Origin: Mycobacterium intermedium
GTDB taxonomy: Bacteria; Actinomycetota; Actinomycetes; Mycobacteriales; Mycobacteriaceae
Reading direction: 5' to 3'
Assembly: GCF_002086275.1 (NCBI RefSeq)
Contig: NZ_MVHT01000067.1
Coordinates: 1 to 37,215 of the forward strand
Length of the DNA stretch: 37,215 nucleotides
A model generated the notes under the pieces. That model was not told the DNA's origin and did no database searches. It saw only the letters and a program-made list of their open reading frames with translations. A program made the position numbers and the translations under genes. Positions 22,182 to 30,952 of this stretch are shown here, piece by piece (the first letter of the stretch is position 1; every line of letters starts with the position of its first letter).

Positions 22182-24805
22182 TGGCACGGGGGATACAGGC
22201 TGCGATATTGCGCGGCTTCGGCGGGCGTGATCACACGGCAACGGTGCTCGAAACGGTCTACATAGCACCGCATTTCGTCCGGATCCGGATGGTGTCGCCG
22301 ACCCTGTTCGAAGACGCCGAGACCGAGCCCGCCGCCTGGCTGCGGTTCTGGTTCCCCGACCCGAAGGGCTCCGACACCGAGTTTCAGCGCGCCTACACGC
22401 TTTCCGAGGCCGACCCGGAGACCGGCCACTTCGCGGTCGACATCGTGCTGCATGACCCCGCGGGCCCGGCGTCGACGTGGGCGCGAACGGTCCAGCCCGG
22501 CGCGACCATCGATGTCATGGCGCTCATGGGTAAGTCCCGATTCGTTGCGCCCGAAGAGCAGCCGGCGGGATATCTACTCATCGGCGATTCGGCGTCCATT
22601 CCGGGGATGAACGGAATCATCGGCACAATCCCCGACGATGTCCCCGTCGAGATGTACCTTGAGCAGCATGATCCCAACGACACGCTGATCCCCATCACGC
22701 AACATCCCAGGCTGCGTGTGCATTGGGTGAGCAGGTGTGATGAGTGCGCGTTGGCGGATGCGATCGAAAACCGCGACTGGTCCAACTGGTACGCGTGGGC
22801 CACTCCCGAGGCGACGACCCTCAAGAACGTCCGGAAGCGACTGCGCGAAACGTTCGGCTTCCCCAAGTCCGAGATCCACGCGCAGGCGTATTGGAGCGCC
22901 GGCAAAGAGATGGGCACCAGCCGCGGCGGTGAGTCGGAAGCCCCGTGCGCCCCGGCCGCCGACGAGCCGGAAGTGGTTGCAGGGCAACCACAACCCTGCG
23001 AGCCCACTGCACCAACGGCAAACGCGTCACCTGCGCGTGGCAGCTGGAGTGCTCAGGCGGCCGGAAAATTGCTTGCGCCGCTGCGAAAGTCGCTGATCCT
23101 TTCCGGGATCTTGCAGGCGGTGGTCACAGTGGTGCAGTTGGCGCCGTTCGTGCTGCTGGTGGAGTTGGCCCGACTGCTGCTAGCGGGAGCCGACGAGTCC
23201 CGACTCTGGAACATCGGAATCGCAGCGGTGGCGCTGCTGGGTCTGGGCACGCTTCTCGGCGCCGCCCTCACCCTTTGGCTGCACGTCGTGGACGCGCGTT
23301 TCGAACGCAATTTGCGCGCAAGGCTGCTCGCCAAGTTGGCTCGGCTGCCGCTGGGCTGGTTCACCGCCCGCGGATCGGGCTCGGTCAAACAACTGGTGCA
23401 GGACGACACGCTATCGCTGCATTACCTTGTCACGCACGCCATTTCGGATGCGGTTAGCGCCGTGATCACCCCGGTGTCGGTGTTGATCTATCTGTTCATC
23501 GTCGACTGGCGGGTGGCGCTGGTGATGTTCGCTCCGGTGTTGGTCTACGTGGTGATGATGTCGACGCTGGCGGTGCAGTCCGCCCCACGCATCGTTCAAT
23601 CGCAGCGCTGGGCCGAGAAAATGAACGGCGAGGCCGGCGCCTATCTCGAAGGGCAGCCGGTGATTCGCGTCTTCGGCGGCGCGGCGGCCTCCACCTTCCG
23701 GCGCCGCTTGGACGAATACATCGGCTTTCTTGTCGACTGGCAACGCCCCCTGGCCGGCAAGAAGACCGCGATGGATCTGGTGACCCGCCCCTCGACCTTC
23801 CTGTGGCTGATCACGAGCATCGGTACCTTGCTGGTCGTCACGCACCGGATGGATCCGGTGAATCTGCTGCCGTTCCTGTTGCTGGGCACGACATTCGGGG
23901 CCCGGCTGCTCGGCATCGCCTACGGACTCGGCGGCATCCGTGCGGGCATGGTGGCCGCGCGGCGACTGCAAACCACGCTCGACGAACCCGATCTCGACGT
24001 GCAGGAGCGACCGCAGCAAGCGGTGCCTGAAGACGACACGGCAACGGTGGTGTTCGACCACGTCACTTTCAGCTACCGGCCGGGCGTGCCGGTGATCCAG
24101 GACGTGTCGCTGCGGCTGCGGCCAGGCACGGTAACCGCGCTTGTCGGCCCCTCCGGGTCCGGGAAGTCGACGCTGGCCGCCCTGTTGGCACGCTTCCATG
24201 ACGTCGAGCAGGGTTCCATAAGTGTTGGTGGACAGGACATCCGATCACTGACCGCGGACGAGCTGTACACGCGGGTCGGGTTCGTCCTGCAGGAAACCCA
24301 ACTGGTGCACGGCACCGTCGCCGAGAACATCGCACTGGCCGTGCCCGACGCGACCGCCGAGCAGATTCAAGATGCCGCCCGCCAGGCGCAGATTCACGAG
24401 CGGATACTGCGTCTTCCCGACGGGTACGACACCGTCCTGGGCGCGAGCACCGCGCTGTCCGGTGGTGAGCGGCAACGCCTCACCATCGCCCGCGCCATCC
24501 TGGCCGACACACCGGTCCTGATCCTCGACGAGGCGACCGCGTTCGCCGACCCGGAGTCGGAATACCTGGTGCAGCAGGCGCTTAACCGACTGACCCGGGA
24601 CCGCACCGTGCTGGTGATCGCCCACCGGCTACACACCATCACTCGGGCCGACCAGATCGTCGTGCTCGATCACGGCCGGATCGTCGAACGCGGCACCCAC
24701 GAGGAATTGCTGGCCGCAGACGGGCGTTACCGCCGCCTCTGGGAGACCGGCCAGGGCCAGGGCACCCGGGTGGCCGTTTCGGCAGCGCAGGAGGTGGCAC
24801 GATGA
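22181..24805 (+). CDS. irtA: Carboxymycobactin-iron ABC transporter subunit IrtA with siderophore-interaction domain
   Basis: Half of the inner-membrane IrtAB importer for Fe-carboxymycobactin, built on a type IV exporter fold. Residues 1 to about 245 form a FAD-binding siderophore-interaction (ferric reductase) domain with RAYTLSEAD (70-78) and a C-terminal AYWSAGKEMG. A Pro/Ala-rich linker (about 250-290) leads to six membrane helices (about 300-590), then the nucleotide-binding domain: Walker A GPSGSGKST (about 656), signature LSGGERQRL (about 759), Walker B LILDEATAF (about 780). 874 aa against about 859 in M. tuberculosis. The ATG at 22181 follows GAGAGGAC by a good spacing; a TTG one codon earlier is less likely. 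It overlaps irtB by 4 bp. Confidence 0.97.
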   Translation: MARGIQAAILRGFGGRDHTATVLETVYIAPHFVRIRMVSPTLFEDAETEPAAWLRFWFPDPKGSDTEFQRAYTLSEADPETGHFAVDIVLHDPAGPASTWARTVQPGATIDVMALMGKSRFVAPEEQPAGYLLIGDSASIPGMNGIIGTIPDDVPVEMYLEQHDPNDTLIPITQHPRLRVHWVSRCDECALADAIENRDWSNWYAWATPEATTLKNVRKRLRETFGFPKSEIHAQAYWSAGKEMGTSRGGESEAPCAPAADEPEVVAGQPQPCEPTAPTANASPARGSWSAQAAGKLLAPLRKSLILSGILQAVVTVVQLAPFVLLVELARLLLAGADESRLWNIGIAAVALLGLGTLLGAALTLWLHVVDARFERNLRARLLAKLARLPLGWFTARGSGSVKQLVQDDTLSLHYLVTHAISDAVSAVITPVSVLIYLFIVDWRVALVMFAPVLVYVVMMSTLAVQSAPRIVQSQRWAEKMNGEAGAYLEGQPVIRVFGGAAASTFRRRLDEYIGFLVDWQRPLAGKKTAMDLVTRPSTFLWLITSIGTLLVVTHRMDPVNLLPFLLLGTTFGARLLGIAYGLGGIRAGMVAARRLQTTLDEPDLDVQERPQQAVPEDDTATVVFDHVTFSYRPGVPVIQDVSLRLRPGTVTALVGPSGSGKSTLAALLARFHDVEQGSISVGGQDIRSLTADELYTRVGFVLQETQLVHGTVAENIALAVPDATAEQIQDAARQAQIHERILRLPDGYDTVLGASTALSGGERQRLTIARAILADTPVLILDEATAFADPESEYLVQQALNRLTRDRTVLVIAHRLHTITRADQIVVLDHGRIVERGTHEELLAADGRYRRLWETGQGQGTRVAVSAAQEVAR

Positions 24806-26541
24806 TCCGTACCTGGATGAGCCTGGTTCCGGCAGATCGGCGCGGGAAGATCGTTGCCTACGCAGTGCTCGGTTTCATCTCTGTGGTGGTTCGGGCGGCG
24901 GCCACGGTGTTGCTCGTCCCACTGGTCGGGGCGTTGTTCAGCGACACACCGGAGCGGGCGTTGTTGTGGCTGGGTTGGCTTACGGGCGCGACGGTGGCCG
25001 GCTGGGTGATCGACACCATCACGGCGCGCATCGGTTTCGACCTGGGCTTCGCCGTGCTGGACGGCTCCCAGCACGATGTGGCCGACCGGCTTCCGAGCGT
25101 GCGGCTGGATTGGTTCACCGCCGACAACACCGCGACGTCGCGACAGGCGATCGCCGCAACCGGGCCGGAATTGGTCGGTCTGGTGGTCAACCTTGGGACG
25201 CCGCTGTTTTCGGCGATTCTGCTGCCCGCCGTCATCGCGCTGGCGCTGCTGCCGATCTCGTGGCAACTCGGGTTGGCCGCGCTGGCCGGTGTGCCGATGT
25301 TGTTGGGAGCGTTGTGGGCATCGGCGCGCTTCAGCCGCCGCGCCGACAAGGTGGCCGGCGAAGCCAATATCAGGCTGACCGAGCGGATCATCGAATTCGC
25401 CCGAACCCAACAGGCGTTGCGCGCCGCGCGGCGGGTGGAGCCGGCACGCAGTCTGGTCGGCTCCGCGCTGGCCGCTCAGCACGGCGCCACAATGCGGTTG
25501 CTGGGCATGCAGATTCCGGGCCAGTTGTTGTTCAGCATCGCCAGCCAACTGGCGCTCATCATGTTCGCCGGTGTCACGACGGCTTTGACGGTGGGGGGCA
25601 CACTGTCGGTGCCGGAGGCGATCGCTCTGATCGTCGTGCTGGCCCGCTACCTCGAGCCGTTCACCACGGTGAGCGAACTCGGGCCCGCGTTGGAAAGTGT
25701 CCGCGGCGTCCTCGAGCGCATCCGATCGGTGCTGACCGCGCCGGTCATGGTCGCCGGTGCGGGGACCCTGCGCGACGGCGCTGGAGCCCCGCGGATCGAA
25801 TTCGCCGACGTTGCCTTCGGCTACGACAGCGCCAGCGGACCGGTTCTGGACGGGGTCAGCTTCTCCCTGCAACCGGGCACTACGACGGCGATCGTCGGAC
25901 CGTCGGGCTCCGGAAAGAGCACCATCCTGGCGTTGATCGCGGGCCTGCACCATCCCACCAGCGGTCGCGTCCTCATCGACGGCACCGACGCGGCGACGTT
26001 GAACGTCGAAGCCCAACGCGGGGTCAGTAGTGTTGTGTTCCAACACCCGTACCTCTTCCACGGCACGATCCGCGAGAACGTCTTCGCCGGCAACCCCGAC
26101 GCCGGCGAAGACCAATACGGGCAGGCCGTCCGGCTGGCCCGGGTCGACGAGCTGATCGGCCGCCTGCCCGACGGCGACGACACCGTTGTCGGCGAGGCCG
26201 GTTCGACGCTCTCCGGCGGCGAGCGGCAACGGGTGAGCATCGCGCGCGCTCTGCTCAAGCCCGCACCGGTCCTGTTGGTCGACGAGGCCACCAGCGCGCT
26301 GGACACCGAGAACGAGGTTGCGGTGGTCGACGCGCTGACCGCGGATCCGCAATCGCGCACTCGGGTGATCGTCGCGCATCGCCTGGCCAGCATCAGGCAC
26401 GCCGACCGCGTTCTGTTCGTCGACAACGGCCAGGTGGTGGAAGACGGAACGATAGACGAATTGCTCGCCGCTGGTGGACGATTCAGCGAGTTCTGGCGCC
26501 AGCAACACGAGGCCGCGGAATGGCGGATCCACGCCGATTAG
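24802..26541 (+). CDS. irtB: Carboxymycobactin-iron ABC transporter subunit IrtB
   Basis: Partner half-transporter of IrtA, 579 aa, with six membrane helices (about 20-300) and a nucleotide-binding domain: Walker A VGPSGSGKST (about 365), signature LSGGERQRVS (about 470), Walker B LLVDEATSALD (about 491-501) and the switch His in IVAHRLASI. It lacks the N-terminal flavin domain of IrtA. The ATG overlaps the irtA stop (ATGA), ensuring balanced synthesis of the heterodimer. Acts in the inner membrane to bring carboxymycobactin or mycobactin-bound iron inward, where IrtA reduces it. Regulation through the iron box upstream of tetR is expected. Confidence 0.97.
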   Translation: MIRTWMSLVPADRRGKIVAYAVLGFISVVVRAAATVLLVPLVGALFSDTPERALLWLGWLTGATVAGWVIDTITARIGFDLGFAVLDGSQHDVADRLPSVRLDWFTADNTATSRQAIAATGPELVGLVVNLGTPLFSAILLPAVIALALLPISWQLGLAALAGVPMLLGALWASARFSRRADKVAGEANIRLTERIIEFARTQQALRAARRVEPARSLVGSALAAQHGATMRLLGMQIPGQLLFSIASQLALIMFAGVTTALTVGGTLSVPEAIALIVVLARYLEPFTTVSELGPALESVRGVLERIRSVLTAPVMVAGAGTLRDGAGAPRIEFADVAFGYDSASGPVLDGVSFSLQPGTTTAIVGPSGSGKSTILALIAGLHHPTSGRVLIDGTDAATLNVEAQRGVSSVVFQHPYLFHGTIRENVFAGNPDAGEDQYGQAVRLARVDELIGRLPDGDDTVVGEAGSTLSGGERQRVSIARALLKPAPVLLVDEATSALDTENEVAVVDALTADPQSRTRVIVAHRLASIRHADRVLFVDNGQVVEDGTIDELLAAGGRFSEFWRQQHEAAEWRIHAD

Positions 26542-26595
26542 GCGCAGATTGGGCACCGATTAGGTCCGGCCCACCGAAGCTCATGCCGTATGGCT

Positions 26596-26601
26596 TACAG
26601 T
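26596..26601 (+). promoter_or_regulatory. Candidate -10 hexamer for the APH-like kinase gene
   Basis: TACAGT ends 7 nt before the GTG at 26609, the leaderless-type arrangement seen elsewhere in the window. The 67-bp gap after irtB also contains a short direct repeat (CCGATTAGG, near 26535 and 26555). Confidence 0.3.
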
Positions 26602-26608
26602 TGCTCGT

Positions 26609-27685
26609 GTGGCTGTCTCTGTTGCGATTCCCCGGCACCCCGGCGACGTTACGTCCGAGTGGCTGGCGGCGGTCCTCAGTGCCCGCGGCACGCCGGTCGA
26701 GGTTTCCGGGGTTGACGTTACCCCCGTCGGCACCGGACAGACCGGGGCCACCTACCGGGTGGCGGTGACCTACGGGACCGATCCAGGTGAGCTGCCACCC
26801 ACCTTCGTCATCAAACTGCCGGCGCAGGATGACACCGTTCGCGACCGAGTAGCGCTCGGGTATCGCAGCGAATGCGCGTTCTACACCTATATGGTTGACC
26901 GCGTCGACGTGCCGACACCCCAGTGTTTCCATGTCGGAATCACAGAAAATGCAATGGATTTCGCGCTATTGCTGGCCGACCAGGCGCCCGCCGTGCAAGG
27001 AGACCAGATCGCGGGCTGCGACGAACAGGCTGCTCGACTGGCGGTCACGGCGTTGGCCGGCCTGCACGGGCCCGGCTGGTGCGATCCCTTCTGGTTGGAC
27101 CTCCCCGAGATCGCGTTTCAACGCCCGGACGAGGCCTCCGCGGCCGGGCTCGGCGAGGTCGCAAAGATGAGCGCCGGGATCACCCTGGACAAGCTCGGTG
27201 AACGGATGAGCGCCGATGATCGTGAGACCTTCACGGCGACAATGGATCTGGTGACGCCGTGGCTGCTCGCCGAGCGGGACAGATTCGCCCTGCTGCATGG
27301 CGATTACCGGCTCGACAACCTGCTGTTCGATCCCGAATACCGCCGCGTCAGCGTGGTCGATTGGCAAACGGTCAGCGTCGGCCTTCCGGCGCGGGATCTG
27401 GCCTACTTCACGGCCACCAGCCTCAACTCCGAGTTGCGCGCCGCCATCGAAGAAGACCTCGTCGCCGAATACCACCGCGCCCTGATGGGATACGGCGTCA
27501 GCGATTACGACCGCGAAACCTGTTGGCGTGACTACCGGTTGGGGATGCCGCACACGGTGCTGATCTCGGCGCTGGGCTTCGCTTTCGCCACGGCCACCGA
27601 GCGTGGCGACGACATGGTGCTGACCATGCTGCGGCGCGGTTGCCAGGCCATCCGCGACCTGGGGACGCTCGAACTGATCGGCTGA
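26609..27685 (+). CDS. APH-fold phosphotransferase (aminoglycoside/choline kinase-like)
   Basis: A 358-aa protein of the APH/ecdysteroid-kinase-like superfamily. The ATP-binding lobe includes GQTGATYRV and the lysine in FVIKLPAQ. The catalytic loop is LLHGDYRLDNLLF (His230, Asp232), and VVDWQ (Asp251) is the metal-binding motif. Such kinases are frequent beside acyl-CoA dehydrogenase genes in mycobacteria, and their substrates are largely unknown. GTG start; no clear Shine-Dalgarno but a -10-like TACAGT 7 nt upstream. The stop abuts the stop of the convergent acyl-CoA dehydrogenase with no gap. An antibiotic-resistance role is not supported. Confidence 0.88.
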   Translation: MAVSVAIPRHPGDVTSEWLAAVLSARGTPVEVSGVDVTPVGTGQTGATYRVAVTYGTDPGELPPTFVIKLPAQDDTVRDRVALGYRSECAFYTYMVDRVDVPTPQCFHVGITENAMDFALLLADQAPAVQGDQIAGCDEQAARLAVTALAGLHGPGWCDPFWLDLPEIAFQRPDEASAAGLGEVAKMSAGITLDKLGERMSADDRETFTATMDLVTPWLLAERDRFALLHGDYRLDNLLFDPEYRRVSVVDWQTVSVGLPARDLAYFTATSLNSELRAAIEEDLVAEYHRALMGYGVSDYDRETCWRDYRLGMPHTVLISALGFAFATATERGDDMVLTMLRRGCQAIRDLGTLELIG

Positions 27686-28852
27686 TCACTGGCGCTGCGC
27701 CGCCTTGACCAAGTTGGATCCGATGATCAGCTGCTGAATCTCGCTGGTGCCCTCGTAAAGCCTTAGCAGCCGCACGTCGCGGTAGATGCGTTCGACCGGA
27801 ACACCACGCATATAGCCGCTGCCGCCGTGGATCTGAACCGCGAGATCGGCCACCTTGCCGGCCATTTCGGTGCAGAAGAGCTTCGCCGCTGACGGAGCGA
27901 TGCGTCGGTCCTGGTTCGTGACCCACAGTCGGGCGGCCTCGCGGACCAGGGCGCGGCCGGCGAGCACGGCGGTTTGCTGATCGGCCAGCATGGCCTGCAC
28001 CAATTGGAAGTTGCCGATCGGCGTTCCGCCCTGCGTCGCCGTGGCGGCGTACGCCACGGACTCGTCCAGGGCGCGCTGGGCGGCGCCCACCGCGATCGCG
28101 GCGATGTGGACCCGGCCGCGCGCGAGCGAGGTCATCGCCGCGCGGTAGCCGATGTCTTCGCTCCCGCCGACCAGCGCCGAATCGTCGACTCGGACGTCGG
28201 TGAAGCTGACGTCGGCGGTCCAGGCGCCTTCCTGGCCCATCTTGGCGTCCTTGGCGCCTACCTCGACGCCGGGCGTGTCCCCGGGAACCAGGAAGACCGC
28301 GATGCCAGGGCCGCGTTCGTCGGCGGGACGGGTCCGCGCGAAGACCACGAACAGGTTGGCCACCGGTGCGTTGGTGATGAACCGCTTCTGCCCGTTGATC
28401 ACCCAATTCCCGCCATCCCGAACGGCTTTCGTTCTCAAGCCGGCCGGATTCGACCCGGCTCCGGGTTCGGTCAGCGCGAAGGAGGCGACGACGTCACCCG
28501 ACGCGATCGGTTCCAGCCAGCGGGCCTTTTGCTCGTCGGTGCCGAAGCCCACGAGTACCTGTCCGGCGATGCCGTTGTTGGTGCCGAACATCGACCGCAC
28601 GGCCAGCGAGGTGTAGCCCAACTCCATGGCAAGCTCGACGTCCTGCTCCAGGTTCAGGCCCAGACCACCCCATTCCTGTGGGATCGCGTACCCGAACAGG
28701 CCCATCTTCTTGGCGTGGTCGCGCAGATCGTCAGGCACCCGGTCTTCGTCCAGGATCTCCTGCTCCCGCGGGACCACCGCGGTGCGGACGAAGTGGCGAG
28801 TTTGCCTCAGGATCTCCTGAAAGTCCTCGTCAGAGACGTCAGGGGAGGTCAT
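27686..28852 (-). CDS. Acyl-CoA dehydrogenase (FadE family), minus strand
   Basis: FAD-dependent acyl-CoA dehydrogenase of 388 aa that forms the alpha,beta-double bond in acyl-CoA. Motifs: FALTEPGAGSN (flavin and substrate loop), WVINGQKRFITNA, and the C-terminal IHGGSGYMRGVPVERIYRDVR. The catalytic base is Glu367 in RLYEGTSEIQQ, the position used by short-chain and most bacterial family members. The ATG at 28852 has AAGGAG 10 nt upstream. It is divergent from the fabG2-like operon across a short AT-rich region and may share its regulation. Substrate chain unknown. Confidence 0.95.
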   Translation of the reverse strand: MTSPDVSDEDFQEILRQTRHFVRTAVVPREQEILDEDRVPDDLRDHAKKMGLFGYAIPQEWGGLGLNLEQDVELAMELGYTSLAVRSMFGTNNGIAGQVLVGFGTDEQKARWLEPIASGDVVASFALTEPGAGSNPAGLRTKAVRDGGNWVINGQKRFITNAPVANLFVVFARTRPADERGPGIAVFLVPGDTPGVEVGAKDAKMGQEGAWTADVSFTDVRVDDSALVGGSEDIGYRAAMTSLARGRVHIAAIAVGAAQRALDESVAYAATATQGGTPIGNFQLVQAMLADQQTAVLAGRALVREAARLWVTNQDRRIAPSAAKLFCTEMAGKVADLAVQIHGGSGYMRGVPVERIYRDVRLLRLYEGTSEIQQLIIGSNLVKAAQRQ

Positions 28853-28970
28853 TGGCCGATGCTCCTTCTGGCGCGCGGCTGGGCACCGCCGTCCGGGGGC
28901 AGATCCTATATGAAATATGATATTGGCCTGACGGGGCCCGCTCGGGCCAGGAACGGGAGGCGTGATTCAG
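28853..28970. promoter_or_regulatory. Divergent promoter region with an AT-rich palindrome
   Basis: The only AT-rich stretch here (28907-28924) contains the odd palindrome AATAT-G-ATATT (28914-28924). On the plus strand it overlaps TATGAT (28916-28921) and on the minus strand TATCAT (plus 28917-28922), both good -10 hexamers. A factor bound here would control both the FadE gene and the SDR operon. The GntR regulator at the end of the operon is the natural candidate. Confidence 0.45.
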
Positions 28971-29711
28971 GTGTCGTTGTTGAGCGGTCAGAGCGCGGTG
29001 GTTACCGGGGGAGCGCAAGGTCTGGGATTTGCCATCGCGGAGCGGTTCATTGCCGAGGGGGCCCGGGTGGTGCTCGGGGACGTCAACCTCGAAGCGACCC
29101 AGGTGGCCGCCAAGCAACTCGGCGGCGATGACGTCGCGTTGGCGGTGCGCTGCGATGTGACGCGGGCCGATGACGTCCAGGCCCTCATCCAGACCGCGGT
29201 CGACCGGTTCGGCGCCCTGGACATCATGGTCAACAACGCGGGCATCACCCGCGACGCGACCATGCGCAAGATGACCGAAGAGCAATTCGACCAGGTCATC
29301 AACGTGCACCTCAAGGGCACGTGGAACGGGACCAGGCTGGCCGCCGCGGTCATGCGGGAGCAGAAGAGCGGCGCGATCATCAACATGTCCTCGATCTCGG
29401 GCAAGGTCGGCATGATCGGTCAGACCAACTACTCGGCGGCCAAGGCCGGCATCGTCGGGATGACCAAGGCTGCGGCCAAAGAGCTTGCGTACCTGGGTGT
29501 TCGAGTGAATGCGATCGCTCCCGGATTGATCCGCTCCGCCATGACCGAAGCCATGCCGCAACGCATCTGGGATTCCAAGGTGGCCGAGGTCCCGATGGGC
29601 CGCGCCGGCGAACCCAGCGAGGTGGCAAACGTCGCGTTGTTCCTGGCCTCGGACATGTCCTCGTACATGACCGGCACCGTCCTGGAAATCACCGGCGGTC
29701 GGCACCTATGA
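28971..29711 (+). CDS. fabG2: SDR family 3-oxoacyl-(ACP/CoA) reductase, FabG2-like
   Basis: Classical short-chain dehydrogenase of 246 aa. The cofactor loop is TGGAQGLG (about 12-19), NNAG follows in IMVNNAGITRDATM, and the catalytic Ser141, Tyr154 and Lys158 are in NMSSISG and NYSAAKAG. It closely resembles Rv1350 FabG2, which also lies after irtB in M. tuberculosis. Two GTG codons are possible; the one at 28962 lies 1 nt from GGGAGG, while the GTG at 28971 is 10 nt away, so I use it. The stop overlaps the thiolase ATG (ATGA). Likely reduces a 3-ketoacyl thioester or oxidises the 3-hydroxy form within this operon. Confidence 0.94.
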   Translation: MSLLSGQSAVVTGGAQGLGFAIAERFIAEGARVVLGDVNLEATQVAAKQLGGDDVALAVRCDVTRADDVQALIQTAVDRFGALDIMVNNAGITRDATMRKMTEEQFDQVINVHLKGTWNGTRLAAAVMREQKSGAIINMSSISGKVGMIGQTNYSAAKAGIVGMTKAAAKELAYLGVRVNAIAPGLIRSAMTEAMPQRIWDSKVAEVPMGRAGEPSEVANVALFLASDMSSYMTGTVLEITGGRHL

Positions 29712-30952
29712 CCACCAGCGCTCGTTCGTCTGTCCGGCGGGAAGCCGTCATCTGCGAGCCGGTGCGGACACCGATCGGTCGCTACGGCGGGATGTTCAAG
29801 TCGCTCAGCGCCGTCGACCTCGGAGTCACCGCGCTCAAGGGACTGCTGGAGCGCACCGGGCTGGCGCCTGACGCGGTGCAGGATGTGATCCTGGGTCACT
29901 GCTATCCCAACAGCGAAGCGCCGGCGATCGGCCGGGTGGTGGCGTTGGACGCCGGTCTACCGGTGACCGTTCCCGGCATGCAGGTCGACCGGCGTTGCGG
30001 CTCGGGCCTGCAGGCTGTCATTCAGGCGTCCCTGCAGGTCGCATCCGGGGACAACGACCTCGTGATCGCCGGCGGCTGCGAAAGCATGAGCAACGTCGCC
30101 TTCTATTCCACCGACATGCGTTGGGGTGGAGCACGTTCGGGTGTGCAGGTGCACGACGGCCTGGCACGCGGCCGCACCACCGCCGGTGGCCGGCACTATC
30201 CGGTACCAGGCGGCATGCTGGAGACCGCCGAAAACCTACGCCGCCAGTACGACATTTCCCGTCAGGAGCAGGACGAGCTTGCGGTGCGCTCCCACCAGCG
30301 CGCGGTGGCGGCGCAAAAGGACGGCCTGTTAGCCGACGAGATCATCCCCGTGACGGTGCGCACCCGCCACGGCGAGGAACTGATCGACACCGACGAACAC
30401 CCACGCGCCGACACCACGCTCGAATCGCTGAGCAAGCTCAAACCCGTTCTGGTAAAGCAAGATCCGGAGGCTACGGTCACCGCCGGCAACGCGAGCGGGC
30501 AGAACGATGCGGCGTCCATGTGCGTGGTGACCACCCCGGAGAAGGCCGCCGACTACGGCCTGACGCCGTTGGTCCGGCTGGTGTCGTGGGGCCAGGCCGG
30601 CGTCGCTCCCAACATCATGGGGATCGGGCCGGTGCCGGCGACCGAGGTCGCGTTGGCCAAGGCCGGTCTGCAACTGAGCGACATCGACCTCATCGAGCTC
30701 AACGAAGCCTTCGCCGCGCAAGCCTTGGCGGTGATGCGCGAGTGGAATTTCGGCGCCAGCGACCATGATCGAACCAACGTGCTCGGCTCGGGAATTTCGC
30801 TGGGTCACCCGGTTGGAGCGACCGGAGGCAGGATGCTGGCCACGCTGGCGCGCGAACTCAACCGACGCCAGGCCCGCTACGGGCTGGAAACCATGTGCAT
30901 TGGCGGCGGGCAGGGTCTGGCGGCCATCTTCGAACGGGTCGAGTCGGCGTGA
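29708..30952 (+). CDS. Acetyl-CoA acetyltransferase (thiolase)
   Basis: Thiolase of 414 aa catalysing CoA-dependent cleavage of 3-ketoacyl-CoA or the reverse condensation. The nucleophilic Cys97 is in DRRCGSGLQA, the histidine His367 in LGHPVGATGG, the second cysteine Cys397 in MCIGGGQG, and NEAFAAQA is intact. An open frame continues to 29321, but the ATG at 29708 overlaps the SDR stop and starts just before the conserved VICEPVRTPIG. It precedes the CoA-transferase with a 4-bp overlap. It may act on the product of the SDR in a beta-oxidation-like pathway. Confidence 0.95.
   Translation: MTTSARSSVRREAVICEPVRTPIGRYGGMFKSLSAVDLGVTALKGLLERTGLAPDAVQDVILGHCYPNSEAPAIGRVVALDAGLPVTVPGMQVDRRCGSGLQAVIQASLQVASGDNDLVIAGGCESMSNVAFYSTDMRWGGARSGVQVHDGLARGRTTAGGRHYPVPGGMLETAENLRRQYDISRQEQDELAVRSHQRAVAAQKDGLLADEIIPVTVRTRHGEELIDTDEHPRADTTLESLSKLKPVLVKQDPEATVTAGNASGQNDAASMCVVTTPEKAADYGLTPLVRLVSWGQAGVAPNIMGIGPVPATEVALAKAGLQLSDIDLIELNEAFAAQALAVMREWNFGASDHDRTNVLGSGISLGHPVGATGGRMLATLARELNRRQARYGLETMCIGGGQGLAAIFERVESA

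Noticed and set aside
24727..26556. 609-aa minus-strand open frame opposite irtB
   Set aside because: Arg/Gln/His-rich composition typical of antisense frames; irtB has all ABC motifs in the plus frame.
26609..27685. Aminoglycoside resistance gene
   Set aside because: It has the APH fold, but the sequence and neighbours match the broad metabolic kinase group seen with FadE genes; no evidence for a drug substrate.
27974..29131. 385-aa plus-strand frame spanning the FadE gene and promoter
   Set aside because: Antisense of the acyl-CoA dehydrogenase and across the SDR start; no domain.
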